In this document: positions 7,388-16,391 of the stretch, one piece after another
Numbering within the stretch: position 1 is the stretch's first letter
Layout of the letters: each line of letters opens with the position of its first letter
Notes under the pieces: generated by a model
The model's input: only the letters and a program-made list of their open reading frames with translations
The model's database searches: none
Told to the model about the DNA's origin: nothing
DNA from: Chloroflexota bacterium
Lineage (GTDB): Bacteria > Chloroflexota > Ktedonobacteria > Ktedonobacterales > Ktedonobacteraceae
Direction of reading: 5' to 3'
Length of the DNA stretch: 23,955 nt
NCBI GenBank assembly: GCA_005879655.1
Contig: VBJK01000121.1
Location: forward strand, 1 to 23,955
Made by a program: the position numbers and the translations under genes

Positions 7388-7427
7388 GCGAACAAGGCAA
7401 TTGATATCTTCCAATTGCCTTGTTCGC
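7388..7427 (+). terminator. 16-bp perfect hairpin after the glycosyltransferase gene
   Basis: The arms 7388-7403 and 7412-7427 are exact complements around an 8-nt loop, starting 7 nt after the stop codon. Only a weak T-bias follows. The next gene starts 36 nt later. Confidence 0.7.
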
Positions 7428-7462
7428 TGCTCACATAGTTCTTTGCAAGGGATGTATCAACT

Positions 7463-8335
7463 ATGGCCTTTTTAGCACTCCTGAAGAAAGAATTACGGCT
7501 ACGCCTCCGGCGCGAGCGTACGGCCTGGGCCATCATTATCTATGTCGTCTTATTGAGCCTCTTAGGGTGGGTTACGCTCAACCAATTCATAAGAGCTGAT
7601 CCCTACGATCCCGATAACTTCGGCCACGCCGGTCTCTCTCTCTACTACCTGCTTTCGATGGTACAGCTCCTCCTCATTTTACTCATTACGCCAGCGTCTA
7701 CCGCTTCGACTATTAACGGAGAGAAAGAACGACAGACCTTTGATCTACTGCTATGTTCTCAATTGACGCGTTTCTCGCTGGTGGCGGGTAAAATCATCGC
7801 TGGTCTGGCCGATACACTATTGCTAGTGGCGGCCTCGCTGCCAATCTTTAGTTTTGTCTTTTTCTTCGGCGGGGTTTCACCTTTACAAATCCTAGCGGCG
7901 GTGCTGATTTACCTGGCGACGGCCCTCTTAGGGGCAACGGTTGGCATCTTCTGCTCGACCCTCTTCCAACGCCCAACGCCATCTATCATTATCACCTACC
8001 TGGCCGAAGCTATCTGGATCTTTCTGCCGTTCATTCTTGCTTACCTTGGGTTTATCGCCTCTCCACACTACTTTGCTGATCAAAATAGTGCCAAACTCTT
8101 ATTCCTCTGGCATCCTGTGATGGCACTCATTAGTACCTATACACCCAGCAACACCTTTTCCATTACTATAGGGACCATCACTATCGATATATGGATCAGC
8201 TATCTCTTCGTCTCGCTGGTTGCCACAGTGATCTTCTTCATCTTAAGCATGTGGATGGTTAAGCCTAGGCAGGGAAAAAAATTTTATATGCGCCATAAAA
8301 GACAACAAATGCAACAGAATGCAGTGGTGGGCTAA
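7463..8335 (+). CDS. ABC-2 type transporter permease subunit
   Basis: A 290-residue integral membrane protein with six predicted helices. The basic N-terminus LLKKELRLRLRRERTAW leads into helix 1, and the motif PASTASTINGEKERQTFDLLLCSQLT between helices 2 and 3 is diagnostic of ABC-2 permeases (NosY/GldF-like), where the EKE..T..LL helix contacts the ATPase. The ATG at 7463 is preceded by AAGGGA about 10 nt upstream. The cognate ATP-binding subunit, normally adjacent, is not next to it in this window, so substrate and direction cannot be told. It may pair with an ATPase encoded elsewhere. Confidence 0.85.
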   Translation: MAFLALLKKELRLRLRRERTAWAIIIYVVLLSLLGWVTLNQFIRADPYDPDNFGHAGLSLYYLLSMVQLLLILLITPASTASTINGEKERQTFDLLLCSQLTRFSLVAGKIIAGLADTLLLVAASLPIFSFVFFFGGVSPLQILAAVLIYLATALLGATVGIFCSTLFQRPTPSIIITYLAEAIWIFLPFILAYLGFIASPHYFADQNSAKLLFLWHPVMALISTYTPSNTFSITIGTITIDIWISYLFVSLVATVIFFILSMWMVKPRQGKKFYMRHKRQQMQQNAVVG

Positions 8336-8342
8336 CAAACGT

Positions 8343-8377
8343 TTCTCTGTCCCATCTGCCGCAGACGGGACAGAGAA
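8343..8377. terminator. 17-bp hairpin between convergent permease and transketolase genes
   Basis: The arms 8343-8359 and 8361-8377 pair fully except at one position, which is A.C in plus-strand RNA and G.U in minus-strand RNA. It lies 7 nt after the permease stop and 38 nt after the transketolase stop, and could serve either gene. Confidence 0.65.
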
Positions 8378-8415
8378 GTGTTCGTTAACGTATTGAGAAG
8401 AATGCTTATTGCTGA

Positions 8416-10239
8416 TTACAGTAATGCTCGCACGGCTAGCATAATATGGTGTGCGCTGATACCGGCTTCTTCCATTAACTGATCGGGAGTACCAGAGCCG
8501 GGCATTGATGATACGGCTAGCTTCACGACCTGTGGTAGCCCGCCATCGCGTTTAGAGAAGACTTCGAGGACAGCTTCGCCCAGTCCGCCTTCGGTCCAGT
8601 GATCCTCTACGACGACAAATTTGTTGCCGACCTCCGAATACGCGTCGATCACACGAATGAGCACACGCTGGCTACGCAATTGTTCATAAGCTTTGAGCGC
8701 CTCGTGCAGAGTAATGCCAGCTGCAATGACCGTGATGCGATCTTTGGGGGACTGTCGTACCACCTTGCTACCGCCAATTTTAAAGGTCTCGTCTGGACTA
8801 TAGATAGTCGCTGTCTTCTCACGGGTCGTACGCATATACACCACGCCATCATGCTTTGCCATATTTGCAACTAGTTGTGCAGTCTGATTGGGATCGCAGG
8901 GGTAGAGCACGGTACTACCATAGACGGCCCTCATCATCGCCAGATCCTCTAAGCCCATCTGTGAAGGGCCATCTTCGCCAATGGAGACGCCTGCGTGAGA
9001 ACCGACCAGGCGGATATTGGCGAGCGAGACGGCGGCCATGCGAATAAAGTCGTATGCTCGTGTAAAGAATGCCGCGAAGGTTGAGGCGAAGGGAATCTTA
9101 TGGCGTACACTCATACCTACGGCTGCTGCAATCATCTGTTGCTCTGCAATGTATTGCTCGAAGAAACGATCGGGGTAAGCTTTAGCAAACTCTTCGGCAA
9201 ATGTCGAATTACTTACTTCGCCATCGAGTGCCACCACCTCAGGATTAGCGGCACCAAGTGCCTTTAGCGTGTCCCCATAGGCTTTACGGGTTGCCACAGC
9301 TTCCTTTAGTTCGTAGCGGGGTAATACTAAGGGTTGCACTTCAGGCAAAGGTGCGGGCTGTGCTGTGTCGGTGGGCTTTTGTACGGGATACGTCATGCTG
9401 CGCACGGAGAGGTTTAACTCTCTGAGGGCCTGTTCTTCTTGTTCCTTGTTGAGTGCCTTACCATGCCAGCCATCCTTGTTCTCGATGAAAGAGACACCCT
9501 TGCCTTTGATAGTTTTGGCAATAATCAGTGTTGGTGCTCCATTTGGCTGGATAGCCTGAGCAAATGCCTTATTGATCTCTTCATCATTGTGTCCATCGAT
9601 GGTGATGGCATTCCAGCCGAAAGCGTTGGCGCGTGCAGCATAAGCCTCAGTATTCCAGCCCAGCTCAGTCTCGCCACGCTGGCCCAGCCGATTGCAATCA
9701 AGAATCGCAATCATATTATCTAGCTTGTAGTGTGAGGCATGATCGAAAGCTTCCCAGATCGAACCCTCGGCCATCTCGCTATCACCGAGCAGTACCCAGA
9801 TGCGATAAGGCAGCTTGTCAAGATATTTCCCGGCAAGTGCAATCCCTACGGCAATTGGTAAGCCCTGTCCTAAAGAGCCAGTTGCCACATCTACCCAAGG
9901 TAAAACTGGCGTTGGATGCCCCTCTAGCCGACTGCCAAGCTTGCGTAGTGTCATCAGTTCTTCATCACCGATAGCGCCAGCGGCCTTATACATAGCGTAG
10001 AGCAGTGGTGAGGCGTGCCCTTTGGAGAAGATGAGATGATCATTATGTGGATTCTGCGGGTGATCAAAATCGTAATGGAGATAGCTAATCATCAGTACAG
10101 CCATCAGGTCTGCCGCAGACATTGATGAGGTGGGATGGCCTGAACCGGCTTCTGTCGTACAACGAATACTATCCACACGTAATTGTTGTGCTAGATTTGT
10201 CCATTGTTGTACCTGTGGTTCTGTTTGCGTCGTCGTCAT
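8416..10239 (-). CDS. tkt: Transketolase (short, vertebrate-like type)
   Basis: A thiamine-diphosphate enzyme that moves two-carbon ketol units between sugar phosphates in the pentose phosphate pathway. The ATG at 10239 is chosen because AGGAAGG sits 8 nt upstream; a longer frame to 10323 has no such signal. It gives 607 residues, shorter than the roughly 660 of E. coli-type enzymes and similar to the animal form. Landmarks are SGHPTSS (33-39), FSKGHASPLLYA, the ThDP/metal motif GDSEMAEGS ending in N183 with RLGQRGET, catalytic glutamate in IAEQQM of the pyrimidine domain, and GVSIGEDGPSQMG. The GDS in place of the common GDG also occurs in thermophilic and archaeal-type transketolases. It is monocistronic, convergent with the permease gene. 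Confidence 0.93.
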   Translation of the reverse strand: MTTTQTEPQVQQWTNLAQQLRVDSIRCTTEAGSGHPTSSMSAADLMAVLMISYLHYDFDHPQNPHNDHLIFSKGHASPLLYAMYKAAGAIGDEELMTLRKLGSRLEGHPTPVLPWVDVATGSLGQGLPIAVGIALAGKYLDKLPYRIWVLLGDSEMAEGSIWEAFDHASHYKLDNMIAILDCNRLGQRGETELGWNTEAYAARANAFGWNAITIDGHNDEEINKAFAQAIQPNGAPTLIIAKTIKGKGVSFIENKDGWHGKALNKEQEEQALRELNLSVRSMTYPVQKPTDTAQPAPLPEVQPLVLPRYELKEAVATRKAYGDTLKALGAANPEVVALDGEVSNSTFAEEFAKAYPDRFFEQYIAEQQMIAAAVGMSVRHKIPFASTFAAFFTRAYDFIRMAAVSLANIRLVGSHAGVSIGEDGPSQMGLEDLAMMRAVYGSTVLYPCDPNQTAQLVANMAKHDGVVYMRTTREKTATIYSPDETFKIGGSKVVRQSPKDRITVIAAGITLHEALKAYEQLRSQRVLIRVIDAYSEVGNKFVVVEDHWTEGGLGEAVLEVFSKRDGGLPQVVKLAVSSMPGSGTPDQLMEEAGISAHHIMLAVRALL

Positions 10240-10528
10240 GAACGTACCTTCCTCATAAAACAGTTCAATTGTGCTCGCTACCAGACTGCTCTTAATTGTA
10301 GGCGGTCTGCAAGCAGACAGCAAGCTGAAGCTTTTGTTACAAATAGGACATCTAGCGTAAAAAATGTGGGTGGTCTTTATGGCTAAACCAATTTTTAGCG
10401 TTCCTCAATAGGCCAATTTGCTTGGTGGTATACTAGTATTAGTACTTCCATCAAGACACACTCATGAAGTCTTGAACTTACTTTCCCAATATCTTCCCAT
10501 CCGCTTTACAAGCCAGATATGAGGCTTT
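10240..10528. other. Intergenic region between divergent genes
   Basis: This 289-bp gap must hold the promoters of the transketolase gene (leftward) and the first methyltransferase gene (rightward). I see a short GTCTGC/GCAGAC palindrome near 10307 and a TCAAGAC/GTCTTGA inverted pair around 10451-10476. TATACT near 10431 is a possible -10 for the rightward gene. No gene is supported. Confidence 0.4.
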
Positions 10529-13500
10529 ATGATAAGCACCAACGACGTACGTGGAAAAAAGCGTCGGAGATGGGAAGATGAGATATGCATGACAACGGAT
10601 AAGCATATATCCGAAAAAACTAAACAAACGTTCGCTATTGAAAAAGTCACGAAAAAATTCTATGAACTCTTTAAAAAAGAACGTGCACGTTTTTTTACCT
10701 TGATCCAGGGCATCTCCAAGGTCAGCGATTGTGAATGGTATACATCTTTGATGCTCAACCGTCTCATGTTTATCTATTTCATACAGCGTCAGGGCTTCCT
10801 CAATACGAAAACGCTAGCCGCGCTGGATGGCGACATTCACTATCTACGCCGTCGCCTCAAGAAAATACAAGAGCAATATGGATATGATAACTTCTACCGC
10901 TCTTTCCTGCTGCACCTGTTCCAGCAAGGACTGGGTAAACGTGAACGTACACCCGAACTTGAGCACTTGCTAGGCAACGTTCCCTATCTGAACGGGAGTC
11001 TTTTCGATCAGCATACTCTGGAACAGAGATATCCGCACATCCAGATTCCAGATGCAGCATTTGAGCATATTTTCAATTTTTTCGATAGTTTCGACTGGTA
11101 TCTGGATGATCGTGCACTGAGCAAGGGGCATGAGATCAATCCTGATGTGCTTGGGTATATCTTTGAAAAGTATATTAATCAGAAGCAGATGGGAGCATAC
11201 TATACCAGGGAGGATATTACCGCCTATATCAGTAAGAATGCTATGCTCCCTTATGTGTTCGAGGCCGTAGCACAAGCATGCCCATCCGCTTTTCTGCCGG
11301 ATGGTCCGATTTGGTCATTGCTACGTGACCATCCAGATGACTATTTCTACGAAGCAGTGCTCAAAGGAGTTGAGTTAGCTCTGCCGCCAGAGGTCGAGGT
11401 GGGCATCAGCGATGTCTCCAGGCGTACAGAGTGGAACAAGCCAGCTCCCGCCGCGTATGCGCTACCAACCGAAATATGGCGCGAGGTGGTCGCACGTCGT
11501 CAGCGCTATCAAGAGGTGCGAGCAAAGATGGTAGCAGGCCAGATTACTTCGATTAACGATCTCATCACCTACAATCTCGCTCTTTGTCGGTTTGCCCACG
11601 ATGTGATTGTCTCTTGCGCTGGACCAGAGTTGCTGCTGGCCTTCTACGAAAGCATTGAGCAGATGACGATCCTCGATCCTACCTGCGGTTCCGGGGCCTT
11701 TCTCTTTGCCGCTCTCAACATCCTCAAGCCACTCTATGAAGCTTGCTTGGTGCGTATGCAAGCGCTGGTAGAGGAGTATGATCGCCTCGACGCTGGCCTC
11801 TTGGGGCAGGGATGGCCAACATCTGCTGCTATTGAGCGTTTGCGTCATATCTTGCAACGTGTAGCACAACACCAGAGTCGGGGTTACTTTATCCTCAAGT
11901 CTATCATGCTTAACAACCTGTACGGCGTTGATCTCATGCCAGAGGCCGTCGAAATCTGCAAATTGCGTCTCTTTCTCAAACTCATTGCGCAGATCACAAA
12001 AGTAGAGGATATTGAGCCGCTCCCTGATATTGACTTCAACATTCGTGCTGGCAATACACTCATTGGTTTTGCTAGCATGGAAGAGTTGCGTGAAGCTGTC
12101 CAGAAAGGGTTGAGTGGCATGATGTCTTCATCGGAGGTGTTGTGCTGCATCGAGTGCAAAATGAAAGATAGCGAGCAGGATGTTGACCACTTCTATGCAT
12201 TGCAAACCAATCTTACTCTCAATCATGAAGATTTGGCGACTGCAAAACAACGACTGCGGGTCCAGTTGGATGACTTATGCAATGAGCTTGACCCATTGCT
12301 GGCTGCTGAGTATGGGATTGATCGCAATCTTATCGAGTCAAAAGAAGAGTATGATGAGCGGTATGCTGAGTGGCGCGCAAGCCATCAGCCGTTTCACTGG
12401 TATGTGGAGTTCTATAAGATTATGGGGCAGGGTGGCTTCTCTGTGATTATTGGCAATCCTCCCTATGTAGAGTATAGAAATGTGAGGAAACAATATAAGG
12501 TCCTGAGATATGAGAAGGAGAGTTGTGGTAATCTCTATGCTGCGCTAATCGAACGTTCCCTAGCGCTCTGTCCTGCTGGACAGAGCTATCTCGGTATGAT
12601 TGTGCCTTTGAGCATCTGCGCAGGAACACGTTTTGCACAATTGCGTAACATGATCAAAGTCAAGACGGAGCACCTGCATCTGGCAAATTTTGAGATCTTC
12701 CCCAGTCGTCTCTTTGAGGATGCCTTTCAAAGGCTTACTATTTTACTGGCTAAACATAGCGTCTCAACAGGGCACCCACAAGGGATGCCCCTACAATGGT
12801 ACGAATCGGGTTGCGAGGTGTGTTCATACCATTGTAGGGGCATCCCTTGTGGGTGCCCTGCGGGGTGGGGTGGGGTGGTGGGGTGGTGGGGCTTACATGT
12901 CACCAAGGTGCAACGGTGGTATGCGCAAGAGCGTCCACACTTGATTGAGCTGACAACCTATTTTCAATCTCCTCAAACGGGTCGCGAAAGGACATTGGTT
13001 CCCGCTACCTCCCCCGAGGGAAAGTGTACACACCAAATCCTCATGAGTCAAGTGGAAATGCACTATACTACGGAGGCATGTGGTATGAAGTCGAACGTTT
13101 TCCCGAAACTGGCCTCTGCTCTGCAAGAGATTATTCTGTGCAAAGTGGCAGCGAAATCCAGGGGAGGGTGCCTGGGTGATATACTATGCCCAGGCAAAAC
13201 GGCGCACTTTGTCTATTGTCAGGAGGCAACAAACTACTGGGTGAAAGCCACCTGCCGTATCCCTTTTTATAAAAAAAATGGCATCGTGATGGAACCTGCA
13301 CATGGCAGATTTCTTTATTTCAATGACGAACGTATGGCGCATACCGTTATGGCACTGATGAATAGTTCACTCTTCTACGTATGGTTTGCAACCTACTCTG
13401 ATGGTTTCCACCTTTCGCATACGCTGGTCAAGGATTTTCCATATATGTCGCATAGTTTGCTGCGGGGGAGTGATCTGGCTCTCATTGATGAACTTCCTCA

Positions 13501-13783
13501 ACTGGCAACTTGCCTGGAAGCAGCTATCAAGCTTCATGCCAGATTGAGCACACGTAACACCAGGTTGGAGAACAAACTCAGCGGAGAAGGGTACATGATT
13601 GAGCTGGAAGAGTACCGCATGACTGAGACTAAGCCGCTTATTGATGACATTGATAGATTACTGGCACAATACTATGGCTTCACTGATAAAGAACTAGACT
13701 TCATCATCAACTACGATATCAAGTATCGTATGGATGCGATAATAGAGAGGAGAATGAGGAATAATGCCATGCATCTTCGATAA
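10529..13783 (+). CDS. Eco57I-type DNA adenine-N6 methyltransferase (possible type IIG-like) with in-frame repeat insertions
   Basis: A SAM-dependent DNA methyltransferase of 1084 residues. The N-terminal helical region contains FYELFKKERARFF, LMLNRLMFIYFIQRQGFL and DVLGYIFEKYINQKQMGAYYTREDITAYI. Motif I is DPTCGSGAFLF at residue 383 and catalytic motif IV is NPPY at 643; the C-terminus ends PLIDDIDRLLAQYYGFTDKELDFII. No PD-(D/E)XK nuclease site was found by eye. Compared with the neighbouring paralog, two extra blocks occur after motif IV: residues 747-788 (palindromic element plus G-rich run) and about 811-846 (dispersed repeat), both keeping frame. Whether the enzyme still works is unknown. 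The start may be ATG 10529 (GAGG upstream) or ATG 10589, whose length matches the paralog better. Confidence 0.85.
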   Translation: MISTNDVRGKKRRRWEDEICMTTDKHISEKTKQTFAIEKVTKKFYELFKKERARFFTLIQGISKVSDCEWYTSLMLNRLMFIYFIQRQGFLNTKTLAALDGDIHYLRRRLKKIQEQYGYDNFYRSFLLHLFQQGLGKRERTPELEHLLGNVPYLNGSLFDQHTLEQRYPHIQIPDAAFEHIFNFFDSFDWYLDDRALSKGHEINPDVLGYIFEKYINQKQMGAYYTREDITAYISKNAMLPYVFEAVAQACPSAFLPDGPIWSLLRDHPDDYFYEAVLKGVELALPPEVEVGISDVSRRTEWNKPAPAAYALPTEIWREVVARRQRYQEVRAKMVAGQITSINDLITYNLALCRFAHDVIVSCAGPELLLAFYESIEQMTILDPTCGSGAFLFAALNILKPLYEACLVRMQALVEEYDRLDAGLLGQGWPTSAAIERLRHILQRVAQHQSRGYFILKSIMLNNLYGVDLMPEAVEICKLRLFLKLIAQITKVEDIEPLPDIDFNIRAGNTLIGFASMEELREAVQKGLSGMMSSSEVLCCIECKMKDSEQDVDHFYALQTNLTLNHEDLATAKQRLRVQLDDLCNELDPLLAAEYGIDRNLIESKEEYDERYAEWRASHQPFHWYVEFYKIMGQGGFSVIIGNPPYVEYRNVRKQYKVLRYEKESCGNLYAALIERSLALCPAGQSYLGMIVPLSICAGTRFAQLRNMIKVKTEHLHLANFEIFPSRLFEDAFQRLTILLAKHSVSTGHPQGMPLQWYESGCEVCSYHCRGIPCGCPAGWGGVVGWWGLHVTKVQRWYAQERPHLIELTTYFQSPQTGRERTLVPATSPEGKCTHQILMSQVEMHYTTEACGMKSNVFPKLASALQEIILCKVAAKSRGGCLGDILCPGKTAHFVYCQEATNYWVKATCRIPFYKKNGIVMEPAHGRFLYFNDERMAHTVMALMNSSLFYVWFATYSDGFHLSHTLVKDFPYMSHSLLRGSDLALIDELPQLATCLEAAIKLHARLSTRNTRLENKLSGEGYMIELEEYRMTETKPLIDDIDRLLAQYYGFTDKELDFIINYDIKYRMDAIIERRMRNNAMHLR
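12768..12860. repeat. 93-bp palindromic (MITE-like) element inside coding sequence
   Basis: Perfect 34-bp inverted arms, 12768-12801 and 12827-12860, enclose a 25-nt centre. The length of 93 is exactly 31 codons, so the frame is preserved. The outer sequence GGGCACCCACAAGGGATGCC has the style of GC-rich palindromic intergenic repeats seen in Chloroflexi and cyanobacteria (recollection, not searched). It encodes cysteine- and glycine-rich residues absent from the paralog. Confidence 0.8.
12862..12891 (+). other. G-quadruplex-like run
   Basis: Five GGGG tracts separated by T, T, TGGT and TGGT directly follow the palindromic element, on the coding strand. This fits the G-quadruplex consensus in both DNA and mRNA. 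Confidence 0.6.
12961..13064 (+). repeat. Dispersed repeat, in-frame copy inside the methyltransferase gene
   Basis: The core 12978-13064 is the inverted counterpart of 3411-3497 (75 of 87 identical). The TTTCAATC preceding it is also shared, with a 2-nt length difference between. It adds roughly 30 residues compared with the paralog, between LTTYFQS and KSNVFPKL. Confidence 0.8.
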
Positions 13784-13840
13784 GATCGAACGAACTATGC
13801 TCATGGCACTCAAGTTAATATGACAGGAGACACATAAGTA

Positions 13841-16345
13841 GTGTCATTTGCAACAGAAAATGTATCGTTTGCTATCGAACGCATCACGGTGCGCTTCTAC
13901 ACTGGCTTCAAGCGTGAGCGAGCCGCATTTATCACAGCCATTGAAGGCATCAGTAATAGTGATGAACGGGAGAGATACGCATCACTGTTGCTACACCGCT
14001 TCATGTTCCTCTATTTTCTCCAGCACAAAGGCTTTCTGGATGGCGACAAACATTATCTCAGCAATAAACTCTGGCAGATGCAGGAACAACACGGCCCCAA
14101 TCTGTTCTATCATCATTTCCTGCTCCTGCTCTTTCATCAGGGATTGAGTAGCCCTGCACGTACACCCCATCAGCTAGCCCTACTGGGCAATGTTCCTTAT
14201 GTGGATGGCGACCTGTTCTCCATACACACCATAGAGCAGAATAATCCACACCTGAACATCCCTGACCAAGTATTTAGCAACCTCTTGCATTTTTTCGGCA
14301 CATACTCCTGGAGCTTGCACAGTAGTGCGACACGCGCCAAAAACGAGATCACCCCGGACATCCTGGGTTACATTTTTGAAAAATACGTGAACCAGCAACA
14401 AATGGGAGCCTACTATACAAAAGAGGATGTCACTGAGTACATTGCCAAAAATACCATCATTCCCTACCTGTTCGACCGCGTTGCACAACGCTGCCCACAA
14501 GCATTCCAACAGCAGGGGGCAATCTGGAGCCTTCTCCAGGCCGACCCGGACCGCTATATCTATACAGCAGTGCGCCAGCTCGATTATCTTTCACATGAAA
14601 CGCGTAGTGAATATAGAGTCCGCCGACATTATTATACAAATCTGCGAGTGAAATTGCTCTCTGGTCATATTCACAGCATCGATGATGTGATCACCTATAA
14701 TCTTGATATCTGCCGTTTCGCGCAAGATGTCATCAATAGTCTTAGCTCAATTGAACTGGCGCGGACCTTCTATGAGGAGCTGCAACAGATCACGGTGCTT
14801 GATCCCACCTGTGGTTCTGGAGCATTTCTGTTCGCCGCCCTCAATATTCTCGAACCGCTCTATAGGACCTGTCTTGCACGCATAGACGGCTACGCGGCGC
14901 AAGAAACAGGTGGCAGGGAGCAAGCCCATCGTCGCTACCACTTGCTCAAATCGATCATTGTAAGTAACCTCTACGGTGTCGATATCATGGAGGAAGCCAT
15001 TGAGATCTGCAAATTGCGCTTCTTGCTCAAACTGGTGACTGAGATTGATAGTGTGCATGATTTAGAGTTATTGCCAGCTATTGGATGTAACATCCATGTG
15101 GGCAATGCCTTGATTGGTTCCATTGTGCCTATACAATCAGCCATCGTCGAGAAAGATCAGCAGTTTGCCATGGAGGGGCAACTTCATCGCAGACTGGCGG
15201 TCTCCTACGGTATTGACATCACAGATGCTCAGGCATATGCAACTTGGTTAGTGCGACATAAACCATTCCACTGGTCCATACACTACGCTACGATTATCAA
15301 TAAGGGGGGCTTCAGTGTGATTATTGGTAATCCACCATATGTCGAGTACAAGCCCCAGGCGTTTCCTTACCAATTGCACGAGTTTACCACGCTCTCGTGT
15401 TCTAATCTTTACCCCTACGTGATTGAGCGCAGTCGTCAACTGCTGGCCCGTGATGGTCGTCATGGCATGATCCTGCCATTGGCTGCATTTGCCACCAGAA
15501 ATATGTTGCCATTGCTGGCAAGCTTTCAGCGCTGGTTTCCTACTAGCTGGCAGTCTTTTTATCACTTTCGTCCTTCGATGCTCTTCTCCGGTGGGAAAGT
15601 GGCCAGTATACCGACCGCTATCTATCTAGCCAAAGCAACAGGACCAGAGCGGCGTTTCAGCACGCACATCAACAAATGGTTCTCGGAGCAGCGTCATCTG
15701 CTCTTTCCTACACTGAAGTATTGTGAGATCACCATAGCCAGTGATAACCTGAATCTTCATTACTTCCCCAAATTTGGCCATGTGATTGAAAACTCTATTA
15801 TGGAGAAAGTCAGGTGTCATGAGCCAGTTGTCCGTTACCTAGCGCAGACAACAAATCATAATACGATGTATTACCGCTCAGCGGGAGGACTCTATTGGAA
15901 AGTTTTCACCAATTTTCCATGGCCCTATCATACTACGTCAAATAAACAGTGTTCATTTCACACAACTTATCAACGCGATGTGTTTGTTGCATTGTTTAAT
16001 AGCTCACTCTTCTGGTGGTATTATACCGTCACTTTTGATACATTTAACCTGAAAGACTATATGTTATTTGGCTTTCGTTATACATATCCTGACGATCAAA
16101 GTATAGTGAATGCATTAGCAGCGCTATGTAATACTCTCATGAACGACTTTTATGCTCATGCCAGACATCTCACGCGTGGTCGAACGGGAAGTTATACCAT
16201 CTATGCGAAAAAGTCTAAAGCCATAATTGACGAGATTGATGATGTGTTGGCTTATCACTATGGGTTAAATGACGAAGAACTGGACTTTATTGTCCACTAT
16301 GACATAAAGTATCGTTTAGGACTGACCCACACAATGCATCATTGA
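13841..16345 (+). CDS. Eco57I-type DNA adenine-N6 methyltransferase, second paralog
   Basis: An 834-residue paralog of the preceding gene, 57 nt downstream, almost certainly from tandem duplication followed by divergence. The same layout is visible: FYTGFKRERAAFI, LLLHRFMFLYFLQHKGFLDGD, DILGYIFEKYVNQQQMGAYYTKEDVTEYI, motif I DPTCGSGAFLF at residue 321, motif IV NPPYVEY at 497, and C-terminal IIDEIDDVLAYHYGLNDEELDFIVHYDIKYR. The region after motif IV (about 520-780) differs strongly from the first copy, as expected for a target-recognition domain with different specificity. It lacks the repeat insertions. The GTG start at 13841 has AGGAG about 12 nt upstream. No specificity subunit or separate restriction gene is adjacent, so it may be an orphan methylase or a type IIG enzyme with an unseen nuclease. 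Confidence 0.87.
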   Translation: MSFATENVSFAIERITVRFYTGFKRERAAFITAIEGISNSDERERYASLLLHRFMFLYFLQHKGFLDGDKHYLSNKLWQMQEQHGPNLFYHHFLLLLFHQGLSSPARTPHQLALLGNVPYVDGDLFSIHTIEQNNPHLNIPDQVFSNLLHFFGTYSWSLHSSATRAKNEITPDILGYIFEKYVNQQQMGAYYTKEDVTEYIAKNTIIPYLFDRVAQRCPQAFQQQGAIWSLLQADPDRYIYTAVRQLDYLSHETRSEYRVRRHYYTNLRVKLLSGHIHSIDDVITYNLDICRFAQDVINSLSSIELARTFYEELQQITVLDPTCGSGAFLFAALNILEPLYRTCLARIDGYAAQETGGREQAHRRYHLLKSIIVSNLYGVDIMEEAIEICKLRFLLKLVTEIDSVHDLELLPAIGCNIHVGNALIGSIVPIQSAIVEKDQQFAMEGQLHRRLAVSYGIDITDAQAYATWLVRHKPFHWSIHYATIINKGGFSVIIGNPPYVEYKPQAFPYQLHEFTTLSCSNLYPYVIERSRQLLARDGRHGMILPLAAFATRNMLPLLASFQRWFPTSWQSFYHFRPSMLFSGGKVASIPTAIYLAKATGPERRFSTHINKWFSEQRHLLFPTLKYCEITIASDNLNLHYFPKFGHVIENSIMEKVRCHEPVVRYLAQTTNHNTMYYRSAGGLYWKVFTNFPWPYHTTSNKQCSFHTTYQRDVFVALFNSSLFWWYYTVTFDTFNLKDYMLFGFRYTYPDDQSIVNALAALCNTLMNDFYAHARHLTRGRTGSYTIYAKKSKAIIDEIDDVLAYHYGLNDEELDFIVHYDIKYRLGLTHTMHH

Positions 16346-16391
16346 AAAATGTCTATGCAGAAGAAAAAAATATTGTAGGAGTGGCTGCTCT

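Noticed and set aside
8599..9974. Several plus-strand frames of 60-113 residues within the transketolase gene
   Set aside because: All lie antisense to well-conserved transketolase motifs and show no domain signature.
10240..10323. 28-residue N-terminal extension of transketolase
   Set aside because: The ATG at 10239 has a strong ribosome-binding site and fits the family start; the extension has neither.
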